Shown here in pieces: positions 1 through 6,049 of a stretch of DNA of 13,786 nt (positions within the stretch are counted from its first letter, which is position 1; every line of letters begins with the position of its first letter). The translations under genes were made by a program, and so were the position numbers. This DNA comes from CAYNXB01 sp964401045 (GTDB lineage Bacteria; Pseudomonadota; Alphaproteobacteria; Sphingomonadales; Sphingomonadaceae), in contig CAYNXB010000072.1 of NCBI GenBank assembly GCA_964401045.1, positions 1 to 13,786 of the forward strand, read 5' to 3'. The notes beneath the pieces were generated by a model. The model was not told the DNA's origin, did not search any database, and saw nothing but the letters and a program-made list of their open reading frames with translations.

Positions 1-1
1 C

Positions 2-193
2 CCTGGGTGGCCGGTGACACTGTTGACCGAGGTCGAGTTCGAACCGGACGGCGATGAAACCGTGATCACGCTGCGCTGGCGGCCGGTCGACGCGACGCCG
101 GAACAGGAAAAGATGTTCGCGGACAACCTGGCATCGATGAATGGCGGCTGGAGCGGGAGCTTTGACAAGCTCGACGAATTCCTGGCAGCCTAG
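2..193 (+). CDS. SRPBCC/AHSA1-domain protein, C-terminal fragment
   Basis: Only the last 63 residues are in the window; the start lies upstream. The frame begins at base 2 and ends at the TAG at 191-193. The visible part reads as the end of an AHSA1-like (activator of Hsp90 ATPase homologue, START/Bet v1-like helix-grip) domain: beta strands with TLLTEVEFEP and VITLRWRPVDAT, then the long C-terminal helix with EQEKMFADNLASM, GGWSGSFDKLDEFL and a stop. These small proteins bind hydrophobic ligands in a helix-grip cavity, and many sit beside ArsR-type regulators, but the neighbour that would show this is outside the window. No ligand can be named. The stop codon overlaps the stop of the convergent flavoprotein gene by 4 bp. 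Family assignment is by pattern of the C-terminal end only. Confidence 0.75.
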   Translation, partial: PGWPVTLLTEVEFEPDGDETVITLRWRPVDATPEQEKMFADNLASMNGGWSGSFDKLDEFLAA

Positions 194-1098
194 CGCCTGA
201 TCGGCTTTTCCTTGGCCAGATGGTTGCGGATGGTCGTAGCGGCGACGCCGCCTTCGCCCATCGCGTGGCTGATCTGGTCGAGCCCTTTGACCACGTCTCC
301 CGCGGCGAACAGGCCGGGGATGCTGGTTTCCTGGTGATCGTCGACTTCGAGGCAGCCGTCGGAACTGGCCTTGGCCCCGGCTTCGACCGCCAGCTCCGAA
401 CGGATGTGCGAACCAAGCGCCGGATAGACGCTGTCGAACGCCTTGCGGCCCTCGGCCGTGGTGAAGCTGATCCGCTGCCCTTCGATTGCGAAGCCGCCGC
501 AGGGGCCTGCGACGATCTGGACCCCGGCTGCCTCCAGCCTCCGGCGGCAGTCGTTGTCGAGCTCATGTGCGCCGAGCGGCGCGATGAGGGTGACGTCCTT
601 CGTATAACCGCGCAGGAATTCCGCCTCGCGCGTGCCGTGGTTGCCGCTGCCGATCACCGCGATGCGCTTGTCGGTCACTTCGTAGCCGTCGCATACCGGG
701 CAATAGCGCAGCAGGCCTTTCGCAAGGGCTTCGTCGTGGAGCGCGTCGTCGATCTCCGGCGGTCGGTGGTTGAGCACTCCGGTGGCAATCAGGACCGAAC
801 GCGCGCGATACGTGCCGGTGTCGGTGCCGACGGTGAAGCCCCCGTCGTGGCGGGCCAGGTGAATCGCCCGCTTCTCCTCGCGAACCGCGCCGTACTTCTC
901 GGCCTGCGCCAACATCCGCGCGAGCAGGTCCGTGCCGGAGATGCCGTCTGGAAAGCCGGCGTGGTTGCGGGTGCAGGGGATCAGCGCGGCGCGACTGGTG
1001 CCGCAGTCGAACAGGCGGATCGAGAGGTGATAGCGCGCGAGATAAATCGCGGCAGTGAGTCCCGCCGGTCCGGCGCCGATGATGATGCAATCGTCCAC
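190..1098 (-). CDS. Thioredoxin reductase-like NAD(P)/FAD oxidoreductase
   Basis: A 302-residue two-dinucleotide-fold flavoprotein, the usual length for the TrxR/AhpF-like family. Counting from GTG at 1098: the FAD motif GAGPAG is at 8-13, a CPVC redox pair at 133-136 (followed by DGYEV), the second dinucleotide motif GSGNHG at 150-155, and the C-terminal FAD-contacting GLFAAGD ends at about 268. The family moves electrons from NAD(P)H through FAD to a disulfide. Here CPVC replaces the classic CATC, and the HRRxxxR motif that binds the NADPH 2'-phosphate in TrxR is not seen after the second motif. The partner is therefore unknown and NADH use is possible. GTG 1098 is chosen because the product then begins MDDCIIIGAGPAG, like relatives. 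A TTG at 1113 adds five residues but abuts a strong hairpin. Neither has a clear Shine-Dalgarno. It lies downstream of a small membrane protein gene on the same strand. Confidence 0.85.
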   Translation of the reverse strand: MDDCIIIGAGPAGLTAAIYLARYHLSIRLFDCGTSRAALIPCTRNHAGFPDGISGTDLLARMLAQAEKYGAVREEKRAIHLARHDGGFTVGTDTGTYRARSVLIATGVLNHRPPEIDDALHDEALAKGLLRYCPVCDGYEVTDKRIAVIGSGNHGTREAEFLRGYTKDVTLIAPLGAHELDNDCRRRLEAAGVQIVAGPCGGFAIEGQRISFTTAEGRKAFDSVYPALGSHIRSELAVEAGAKASSDGCLEVDDHQETSIPGLFAAGDVVKGLDQISHAMGEGGVAATTIRNHLAKEKPIRR

Positions 1099-1113
1099 GG
1101 GCGCCCAACGCAA

Positions 1114-1173
1114 GAGAGGCCGAAGCTTTCCCCGCTGGATAGGGACGGACCCAGCGTTCGGCTTCGGCCTCTC
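1114..1173 (-). repeat. Perfect 13-bp inverted repeat (stem-loop) between two minus-strand genes
   Basis: GAGAGGCCGAAGC at 1114-1126 and its exact reverse complement at 1161-1173 can form a GC-rich stem. Inside the 34-nt loop, CGCTGG (1133-1138) and CCAGCG (1151-1156) add a second 6-bp stem. On the minus-strand transcript it lies 22 nt after the stop of the small membrane protein and directly before the flavoprotein start. The 3' side is only weakly T-rich (CTCTTG), so it is an imperfect intrinsic terminator. It could be an attenuating or mRNA-stabilising structure. The pairing is seen directly; the role is inferred. Confidence 0.6.
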
Positions 1174-1195
1174 CCGGGGGCAGGCCTTTGGGGGA

Positions 1196-1441
1196 TCAGG
1201 CGAGCACGATCCCCGGTGTTGCGACCACGGTGGAAATCAGCAGGATCACGGTCATCGCGGTGGCTGCCAGGCCGGCGAGCATCGCTTCGCCGCGTGAATT
1301 GCCCTGATAGGCCTCGGACGGCGCGAGCTCGCCATAAGCAGTGTCTATAATCCGCCGCAGCCTGACGAGGCCCCTATCGACGTCCGCGGAAAACCGTTCG
1401 TGGCCGTCGGTCCATTGGCGGATGAAGTGTTCATCGGTCAT
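1196..1441 (-). CDS. Small single-pass membrane protein, hypothetical
   Basis: An 81-residue protein whose family I do not recognise. The start at ATG 1441 is supported by a GGAG Shine-Dalgarno eight bases upstream. An upstream extension to 1525 would give an atypical leader and overlap the presumed promoter. The N-terminal 50 residues are polar and charged (starts MTDEHFIRQWTDGHERF, with an Arg-rich stretch around residues 23-30). A hydrophobic stretch at about 53-79 (AMLAGLAATAMTVILLISTV) reads as one transmembrane helix near the C-terminus, with almost nothing after it, so it may be tail-anchored with the N-terminus in the cytoplasm. It is divergent from the LysR gene and is followed, after an 82-97 bp gap with a hairpin, by the flavoprotein gene. 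The context suggests a LysR-linked membrane accessory protein, but no function can be assigned. Confidence 0.65.
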   Translation of the reverse strand: MTDEHFIRQWTDGHERFSADVDRGLVRLRRIIDTAYGELAPSEAYQGNSRGEAMLAGLAATAMTVILLISTVVATPGIVLA

Positions 1442-1550
1442 CGTTCGCACTCCGTTCGTTTTCTGGAATGCCCGCAGCAATGCTCCGCTTGCCAACAATA
1501 CGCCAACAAAACGCTTGGCCGACATTATAAGGTGGATTTATAGGGATGCG
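1442..1550. promoter_or_regulatory. Divergent control region of small membrane protein and LysR genes
   Basis: This 109-bp space separates the divergent starts. It is locally AT-rich at 1524-1542. On the minus strand, TATAAT (complement of 1524-1529) is a perfect -10 hexamer for the membrane protein, but its -35 is poor. On the plus strand, TTGGCC (1515-1520), 17 bp, TTATAG (1538-1543) could serve LysR and would start transcription almost at the GTG at 1551. Promoter calls are by eye and weak. Confidence 0.35.
1526..1542. promoter_or_regulatory. Candidate LysR-type binding site (TATAA-N7-TTATA)
   Basis: TATAA at 1526-1530 and TTATA at 1538-1542 form a perfect inverted repeat with a 7-bp spacer. 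This matches the T-N11-A dyad typical of LysR-type recognition sites. It lies 8 bp before the LysR start and inside the divergent promoter region, the usual place for autoregulation. The palindrome is seen; its use by this LysR is inferred. Confidence 0.45.
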
Positions 1551-2465
1551 GTGACTCCGCTGCCCTCACTTCCCGCCGTGCGCGCCTTCGAGGCCGCCGG
1601 ACGGCACGAGAATTTCTCGCGCGCCGCGGAGGAGTTGGGGATGACACAGGCGGCGGTCAGTTATCAGATCCGCCAGCTCGAAGGGCAGCTCGGCCAGCAG
1701 TTGTTCGTGCGCGAGAACGGGCGCGTGCGATTGACCGATATCGGCAAGCGGCTGATCGGCCCGGTTGGCGACGCATTCGCCGGAATGCGGCAGGCTTTCG
1801 CCGATCTCGGCGAAGAGAGCGCGGGCGTGCTTTCGGTGAGCGCATCGGTGTCGCTGGGCAATACCTGGCTCTCAGCTTCGATCGGACGCTTTCAGCTGCG
1901 GTTTCCCGACCTTGCGCTGCGGCTGTCGATCTCGAATGAGCGCGTCGATCTTTCTCGGGGCGAGTTCGACATGGGCATTCGCGCGGGCATGGGCGAATGG
2001 GAAGGGCTCAAGTCCGATTTCCTGTTCCGGCTGCACCATGCGCCGCTGTGCTCGGCCGAGTTCGCCGAGCGTCACAATTTGCGCGAACCGCGCGATTTGC
2101 TGGAGGTCGAACGGCTCGCGCCGAACGATTCCATATGGGGTGACTGGTTCGCGCTCGCCGGGATCGGCAAGCCACCCGCCCGACGCGGACTGGTGCTCGA
2201 CAACCAGTCACAGGAGGCGAACGCCGCACAAGCCGGCTTCGGGATCGCGATGATGACGCCGTTCTTCTGGCGCGCCGAGCTCGACAGCGGGCGGCTGGTG
2301 CAGCCGTTTGGAGAGGTGCTGGTGCGGCCCGTATCGCACTACCTCGTGCATCCGGAGCGGCGCGTCGGCGTGCGCAAGATCGAGCGCTTCCGCGAGTGGC
2401 TGCACGAGGAGTTGTCCAGCCACCGCGATATGATACCGCCGGCCGCGCTGGAGCCGCCGCAATGA
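1551..2465 (+). CDS. LysR-family transcriptional regulator (GcvA-like)
   Basis: A 304-residue LysR-type regulator of normal family length. The N-terminus reads TPLPSLPAVRAFEAAGRH, then the winged helix-turn-helix with FSRAAEELGMTQAAVSYQIR (about residues 22-41) and the linker helix QLEGQLGQQLFVR. The rest is the periplasmic-binding-protein-like effector domain. The style PLPSLPAVRAFEAA...VSYQI is that of the GcvA/AmpR branch. The effector is unknown. The start is GTG 1551, just before the conserved domain; the longer open frame back to 1341 crosses the divergent gene and is not coding-like. An AGGGA lies four to five bases upstream of the GTG. Its last codons overlap trmD (ATGA at 2462-2465), which is unusual because trmD normally follows rimM. 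A palindrome upstream suggests autoregulation, and the divergent gene pair is the most likely target. Confidence 0.9.
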   Translation: MTPLPSLPAVRAFEAAGRHENFSRAAEELGMTQAAVSYQIRQLEGQLGQQLFVRENGRVRLTDIGKRLIGPVGDAFAGMRQAFADLGEESAGVLSVSASVSLGNTWLSASIGRFQLRFPDLALRLSISNERVDLSRGEFDMGIRAGMGEWEGLKSDFLFRLHHAPLCSAEFAERHNLREPRDLLEVERLAPNDSIWGDWFALAGIGKPPARRGLVLDNQSQEANAAQAGFGIAMMTPFFWRAELDSGRLVQPFGEVLVRPVSHYLVHPERRVGVRKIERFREWLHEELSSHRDMIPPAALEPPQ

Positions 2466-3199
2466 CCTTCGCCGCCACCGTGCTGACCCTATACCCAGAG
2501 ATGTTTCCCGGGCCGCTCGGCGTGAGCCTCGCAGGCCGCGCGCTCGCCGACGGTGTGTGGTCGATGGCGACGGTGCAGATCCGCGATTTCGCCACCGACA
2601 AGCACCGCACCGTCGACGATACGCCAGCCGGCGGCGGTGCGGGGATGGTGCTCAAGGCCGACGTGCTGGCAGCGGCGATCGATCATGCGCGCGCAGCTCA
2701 GCCCGATTGTCCGGTGCTGGCAATGACCCCGCGCGGGGCGCCGATTTCGCAGGCGCGGATTCGCGAACTGACGGCAGGTCCGGGCGTCACCATCCTGTGC
2801 GGCCGTTTCGAAGGTTTCGACGAGCGCATTTTCGATGGCAGGGCGGTCGAGGAGGTGTCGCTGGGCGACCTTGTGCTGTCCGGCGGAGAGCCTGCCGCTT
2901 TGGCCGTTCTCGATGCTTGCATTCGCCTGCTTCCCGGCGTAATGGGCGCGCCTTCCAGCGGGTCCGAGGAGAGCTTCGAAGAAGGTCTTCTCGAGTATCC
3001 GCACTATACCCGACCTCAGGAATGGGAAGGGCGCACGATCCCTGAAGTGCTGCGATCGGGGGATCATGCGAAGATCGCCGCATGGCGCAAGCGCCATGCA
3101 GAAGATGACACACGGTTACGCAGGCCGGACCTTTGGGAGCGCTACAGTGGCGCTCGGGACCGTTCTGCCTCTGGCGCGCAGTTTGAAGACGAAGGTTAG
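2462..3199 (+). CDS. trmD: tRNA (guanine-N1)-methyltransferase
   Basis: TrmD makes m1G37 in tRNAs, using S-adenosylmethionine, to prevent +1 frameshifting; it is an essential SPOUT-class enzyme with a deep trefoil knot. The 245-residue product has the family hallmarks in order: LYPEMFPG near residue 10, RTVDDTPAGGGAGMV at 49-63, CGRFEGFDERI at 113-123, the knot segment SLGDLVLSGGEPAA at 133-146, LLPGVMG at 156-162, GLLEYPHYTRP at 175-185 and the C-terminal VLRSGDHAKIAAWR. By alignment from memory, the E. coli catalytic base Asp169 (TEDSF) corresponds to Glu170 here (SEESF), a conservative change. The start overlaps the LysR stop (ATGA), implying translational coupling. rplS follows after 4 bp, the normal order. 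The usual upstream rpsP and rimM are missing from this locus. Confidence 0.97.
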   Translation: MTFAATVLTLYPEMFPGPLGVSLAGRALADGVWSMATVQIRDFATDKHRTVDDTPAGGGAGMVLKADVLAAAIDHARAAQPDCPVLAMTPRGAPISQARIRELTAGPGVTILCGRFEGFDERIFDGRAVEEVSLGDLVLSGGEPAALAVLDACIRLLPGVMGAPSSGSEESFEEGLLEYPHYTRPQEWEGRTIPEVLRSGDHAKIAAWRKRHAEDDTRLRRPDLWERYSGARDRSASGAQFEDEG

Positions 3200-3203
3200 G
3201 CAA

Positions 3204-3581
3204 ATGAACCTGATCCAACAGCTCGAAGCTGAAGCGATCGAGCAGCTGGCCGCTGGCAAGACTCTCCCTGATTTCCGCCCCGGCGACACCGTGCGCATCG
3301 GCGTGCGCGTGGTCGAAGGCGAGCGCACCCGCGTTCAGAACTTCGAAGGCGTGTGCATCGCCCGTTCGAACCGCGGCATGGGCAGCAATTTCACGGTGCG
3401 GAAGATCTCGTTCGGCGAAGGCGTCGAGCGCGTGTTCCCGCTCTACTCGCCCAACATCGACAGCGTCACCGTTGTCCGCCGCGGCGCGGTGCGCCGGGCG
3501 AAGCTCTATTACCTGCGCGGCCGCACCGGCAAGCGCGCGCGCATCGCCGAGCGTCGCGATACCCGGGTGCAGGACGCGTAA
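3204..3581 (+). CDS. rplS: 50S ribosomal protein bL19
   Basis: bL19 sits at the 30S-50S interface of the large subunit. The 125-residue product is full length for the family. It begins MNLIQQLEAEAIEQL and carries the core signatures DFRPGDTVRIGVRVVEGERT, RVQNFEGVCIARSNRG, FTVRKISFGEGVERVFPLYSP and the basic end RRAKLYYLRGRTGKRARI. The start ATG 3204 lies 4 bp after the trmD stop, preceded by AAGG/TTAGG, so it is co-transcribed and probably co-translated with trmD. A strong intrinsic terminator follows at 3611-3645, closing the lysR-trmD-rplS unit. Confidence 0.97.
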   Translation: MNLIQQLEAEAIEQLAAGKTLPDFRPGDTVRIGVRVVEGERTRVQNFEGVCIARSNRGMGSNFTVRKISFGEGVERVFPLYSPNIDSVTVVRRGAVRRAKLYYLRGRTGKRARIAERRDTRVQDA

Positions 3582-3610
3582 GCCAACGCTCCACATCGAC
3601 GATTTGACGA

Positions 3611-3645
3611 AAGGGCGTCCCGGTTGCAAACCGGGGCGCCCTTTT
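3611..3645 (+). terminator. Rho-independent terminator after rplS
   Basis: A nearly perfect hairpin with left arm 3611-3625 (AAGGGCGTCCCGGTT) and right arm 3629-3643 encloses a GCA loop. It has one G-T wobble (3618/3636) and is followed by a T run. It lies 30 bp past the rplS stop and ends the trmD-rplS transcript before the peptidase gene. Confidence 0.92.
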
Positions 3646-3670
3646 CATTTGAAACTATCGGGAAATCCCT

Positions 3671-5926
3671 TTGCTCACCAAACTCATGCCCATCGCTGCC
3701 GCATTTGCGCTGGCGATGAGCCCCGCCATCGCCGATGCCCAGGAGAAGAACGTGCCCGATAGCCAGCCTGCGTCGAGTTCCGGGCTGACCTTCGAGCGTG
3801 TCTATGCAAGCCCGGCGCTCAACGGTTCGGTGCCGCGCCTGCCGAAGCTTTCGCCCGACGGACGCTTCCTGGCGGTGCTGCGCTACCGGCCGGAGGACAG
3901 CCAGCGTTACGATCTGTGGGCGTTCGACCGCCAGGCGGGCAGTTGGTCGATGCTGGTCGATTCCGAGAAGCTGGGCGGCGGGCAGGCGCTGTCCGAAGCC
4001 GAGAAGATGCACCGCGAGCGGCTCGGCATCGTCAGCCTCAAGGGCATCGTCGCCTACGATTGGGCGGCGGACGGCAAGGGGATTCTCGTGCCGCTCGAAG
4101 GCAAGCTCTACCTCGCCGGCATCGATGGCAATGTGCGTGAGCTGACTGCAGCGGGCGATGGCGAGGCGCTGGCCCCGACGCTGAGCAAGACCGGCAAGTA
4201 CGTCTCGTTCCTGCGCGATAACCGGCTGTGGGTCGGCGCGCTGTCCGGCGCCGCGCAGGCGGTGACACCCGCAGAGGGCGAACTGGTCCACTGGGGCGAG
4301 GCGGAGTTCATCGCGCAGGAAGAGATGGACCGGCAGGTGGGCTACTGGTGGTCGCCCGGCGACACGCGGATCGCGGTCGAGCGCTACGACGATGCGCCCG
4401 TGGGCGTGGTCACGCGTGCGGCGATCGGGGCGAGCGGCACGACCACTTTCGAGCAACGCTATCCGGCGGCAGGCACGCCCAACGTGGCAGTTTCGCTGTT
4501 CGTGCTCGATCCAGATGGCAAGAACCGCGTCGAGGTCGATCTGGGCGCCGACAAGGACATCTATCTCGCGCGCGTCGATTGGGCGCCCGACGGCAAGACG
4601 CTCTACGTCCAGCGGCTTAACCGCGTGCAGGACAAGCTTGACCTGCTGGCGGTCGACCCGGCGACCGGCAAGAGCCGCGTGCTGCTGAGCGAGAATGCCG
4701 CCAAGGGGCACTGGATCAACCTCACCGACAACTACCAGTTTCTCGACGACGGCAGCCTGATCTGGTGGTCCGAGCGCGACGGCTACGGCCATCTCTACCG
4801 CTTCGCCAAGGGCAAGTGGACGCAGCTCACCAAAGGTCCGTGGGTCGTCACCGAACTCGCGGGTGTCGACCAGTCCGCGCACCGGCTGTTCTTCACGGCG
4901 ACCAAGGACGACGTCACCGCGCCCCAGGTCTACGCACTCGGTTACCTCAAACCGGGCACGCCGGAGCGGTTGACCGATCTCGACTTCACCAATGCCGCGA
5001 CGATGGACAAGGATGGCAAGACGCTGATGGTCAGCCGCTCGTCACCGAGCCAGCCGGCGCAAGTCTATCTTGCCGATGGTACGGGCAAGCGGCTCACCTG
5101 GGTCGAAGAGAACAAGCTCGACGCCAGCCATCCTTACGCGCCGTTCCTCGCCAGCCACCGCCTGCCACAGTACGGGACCATCACGGGACCGGACGGAACG
5201 CCGCTGCACTACAAGATGATCACGCCCGAGATGGAGCCGGGCAAGCGCTACCCGGTGTTCTTCCAGCACTACGGCGGGCCGCACTCGCAGGAGGTGTACA
5301 AGAAGTGGGGCGGCGCGCTGGAGCAGGCGATCGTCGACCAGGGCTATATCTACTTCGTGATGGATAATCGTGGCAGCGCCAACCGCGGGGTCGCGTTCGA
5401 GAAGCCGATCTACCGCGCGATGGGTACGGTCGAGGTCGCGGACCAGAAAGCCGGCGCCGAGTACCTCAAGACGCTCGCCTTCGTCGATCCGGCAAAGATC
5501 GGGATCTACGGCTGGTCCTACGGCGGCTACATGACGCTCAAGCAGATGGAAGCCGATCCGGGCCTCTACGCGGCCGGCATCGCCGGTGCACCGGTGACAA
5601 AGTGGGAGCTCTACGACACCAACTACACCGAACGCTACATGGGCACGCCCAAGGCGGACGCGGAGGCCTACGCCAAGTCCGACGCGCTGGCCGAAGCGAC
5701 CCGCATTGCCGATCCGCTGCTGATCATCCACGGCATGGCAGACGACAACGTGTTCTTCGAAAACAGCTCCGAGCTCATCGCCAGGCTCCAGCAGGAAAAC
5801 GTGCCGTTCGAAATGATGCTCTACCCGGGTGAAACGCATCGTTCGGGCAGCCCCAACTTGATGGCGCATCGCTGGAACACCATCTTCGCGTTTCTGAAGA
5901 ACCACGGGGTGGCACCGCCGAAGTAG
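3671..5926 (+). CDS. Exported S9-family (dipeptidyl peptidase IV type) serine peptidase
   Basis: A 751-residue prolyl-oligopeptidase-family enzyme of usual DPP IV-like length. A signal peptide (LMPIAAAFALAMSPAIADA, residues about 5-23) points to the periplasm. An N-terminal eight-bladed propeller domain spans roughly 50-500; WWSPGDTRIAVERYDD is typical. The alpha/beta-hydrolase domain has GWSYGG with Ser616, HGMADDN with Asp691 and PGETH with His723 as the catalytic triad. Glu217-Glu218 in the QEEMDRQVGYWWSPG segment match the double-Glu motif that holds the free N-terminus in DPP IV. This implies cleavage of N-terminal dipeptides (often X-Pro) rather than endopeptidase action. The TTG start at 3671 is chosen because GGGAAA lies 8-9 bases upstream; ATG 3686 would shorten the signal peptide and lacks a Shine-Dalgarno. 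Isolated by terminators or gaps on both sides, it likely serves peptide scavenging. Confidence 0.93.
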   Translation: MLTKLMPIAAAFALAMSPAIADAQEKNVPDSQPASSSGLTFERVYASPALNGSVPRLPKLSPDGRFLAVLRYRPEDSQRYDLWAFDRQAGSWSMLVDSEKLGGGQALSEAEKMHRERLGIVSLKGIVAYDWAADGKGILVPLEGKLYLAGIDGNVRELTAAGDGEALAPTLSKTGKYVSFLRDNRLWVGALSGAAQAVTPAEGELVHWGEAEFIAQEEMDRQVGYWWSPGDTRIAVERYDDAPVGVVTRAAIGASGTTTFEQRYPAAGTPNVAVSLFVLDPDGKNRVEVDLGADKDIYLARVDWAPDGKTLYVQRLNRVQDKLDLLAVDPATGKSRVLLSENAAKGHWINLTDNYQFLDDGSLIWWSERDGYGHLYRFAKGKWTQLTKGPWVVTELAGVDQSAHRLFFTATKDDVTAPQVYALGYLKPGTPERLTDLDFTNAATMDKDGKTLMVSRSSPSQPAQVYLADGTGKRLTWVEENKLDASHPYAPFLASHRLPQYGTITGPDGTPLHYKMITPEMEPGKRYPVFFQHYGGPHSQEVYKKWGGALEQAIVDQGYIYFVMDNRGSANRGVAFEKPIYRAMGTVEVADQKAGAEYLKTLAFVDPAKIGIYGWSYGGYMTLKQMEADPGLYAAGIAGAPVTKWELYDTNYTERYMGTPKADAEAYAKSDALAEATRIADPLLIIHGMADDNVFFENSSELIARLQQENVPFEMMLYPGETHRSGSPNLMAHRWNTIFAFLKNHGVAPPK

Positions 5927-5935
5927 TTTGCCGCC

Positions 5936-5955
5936 ACGCAAGGAAATTGCGTCTT
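5936..5955 (+). terminator. Small inverted repeat after the peptidase gene, possible weak terminator
   Basis: ACGCAA (5936-5941) and TTGCGT (5947-5952) are exact reverse complements separated by GGAAA, followed by CTTT. It begins 10 bp after the peptidase stop. The stem is short for an intrinsic terminator, and the dyad could equally be an operator upstream of asd. A second weak GC hairpin (CCCCG/CGGGG, 5987-6000) follows. Confidence 0.35.
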
Positions 5956-6049
5956 TACCGGGCGAAAGCGGTGTGTCCTTGTCTTGCCCCGCACGCGGGG
6001 TTAACGGGCCGCTCCCTGCGCGGTGCAGGTGCTTAGCGAAGGATTGAAA

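Noticed and set aside
220..1350. A 376-codon plus-strand open frame opposite the flavoprotein gene
   Set aside because: The minus-strand frame carries all FAD/NAD and CxxC motifs; this frame has none and crosses the hairpin and another gene.
1341..1550. A 70-residue N-terminal extension of LysR
   Set aside because: It overlaps the divergent small membrane protein gene and the promoter region, and LysR proteins begin just before the helix-turn-helix, as at GTG 1551.
3509..4882. A 457-codon minus-strand open frame opposite rplS and the peptidase
   Set aside because: Shadow frame: it crosses the rplS terminator and the sense genes have clear motifs.
5987..6000. CCCCGC/GCGGGG as an asd terminator or riboswitch
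   Set aside because: The full 6-bp arms leave only a 2-nt loop (5-bp arms leave 4), with no T run and no aptamer-like structure around it. Too little to call a riboswitch.
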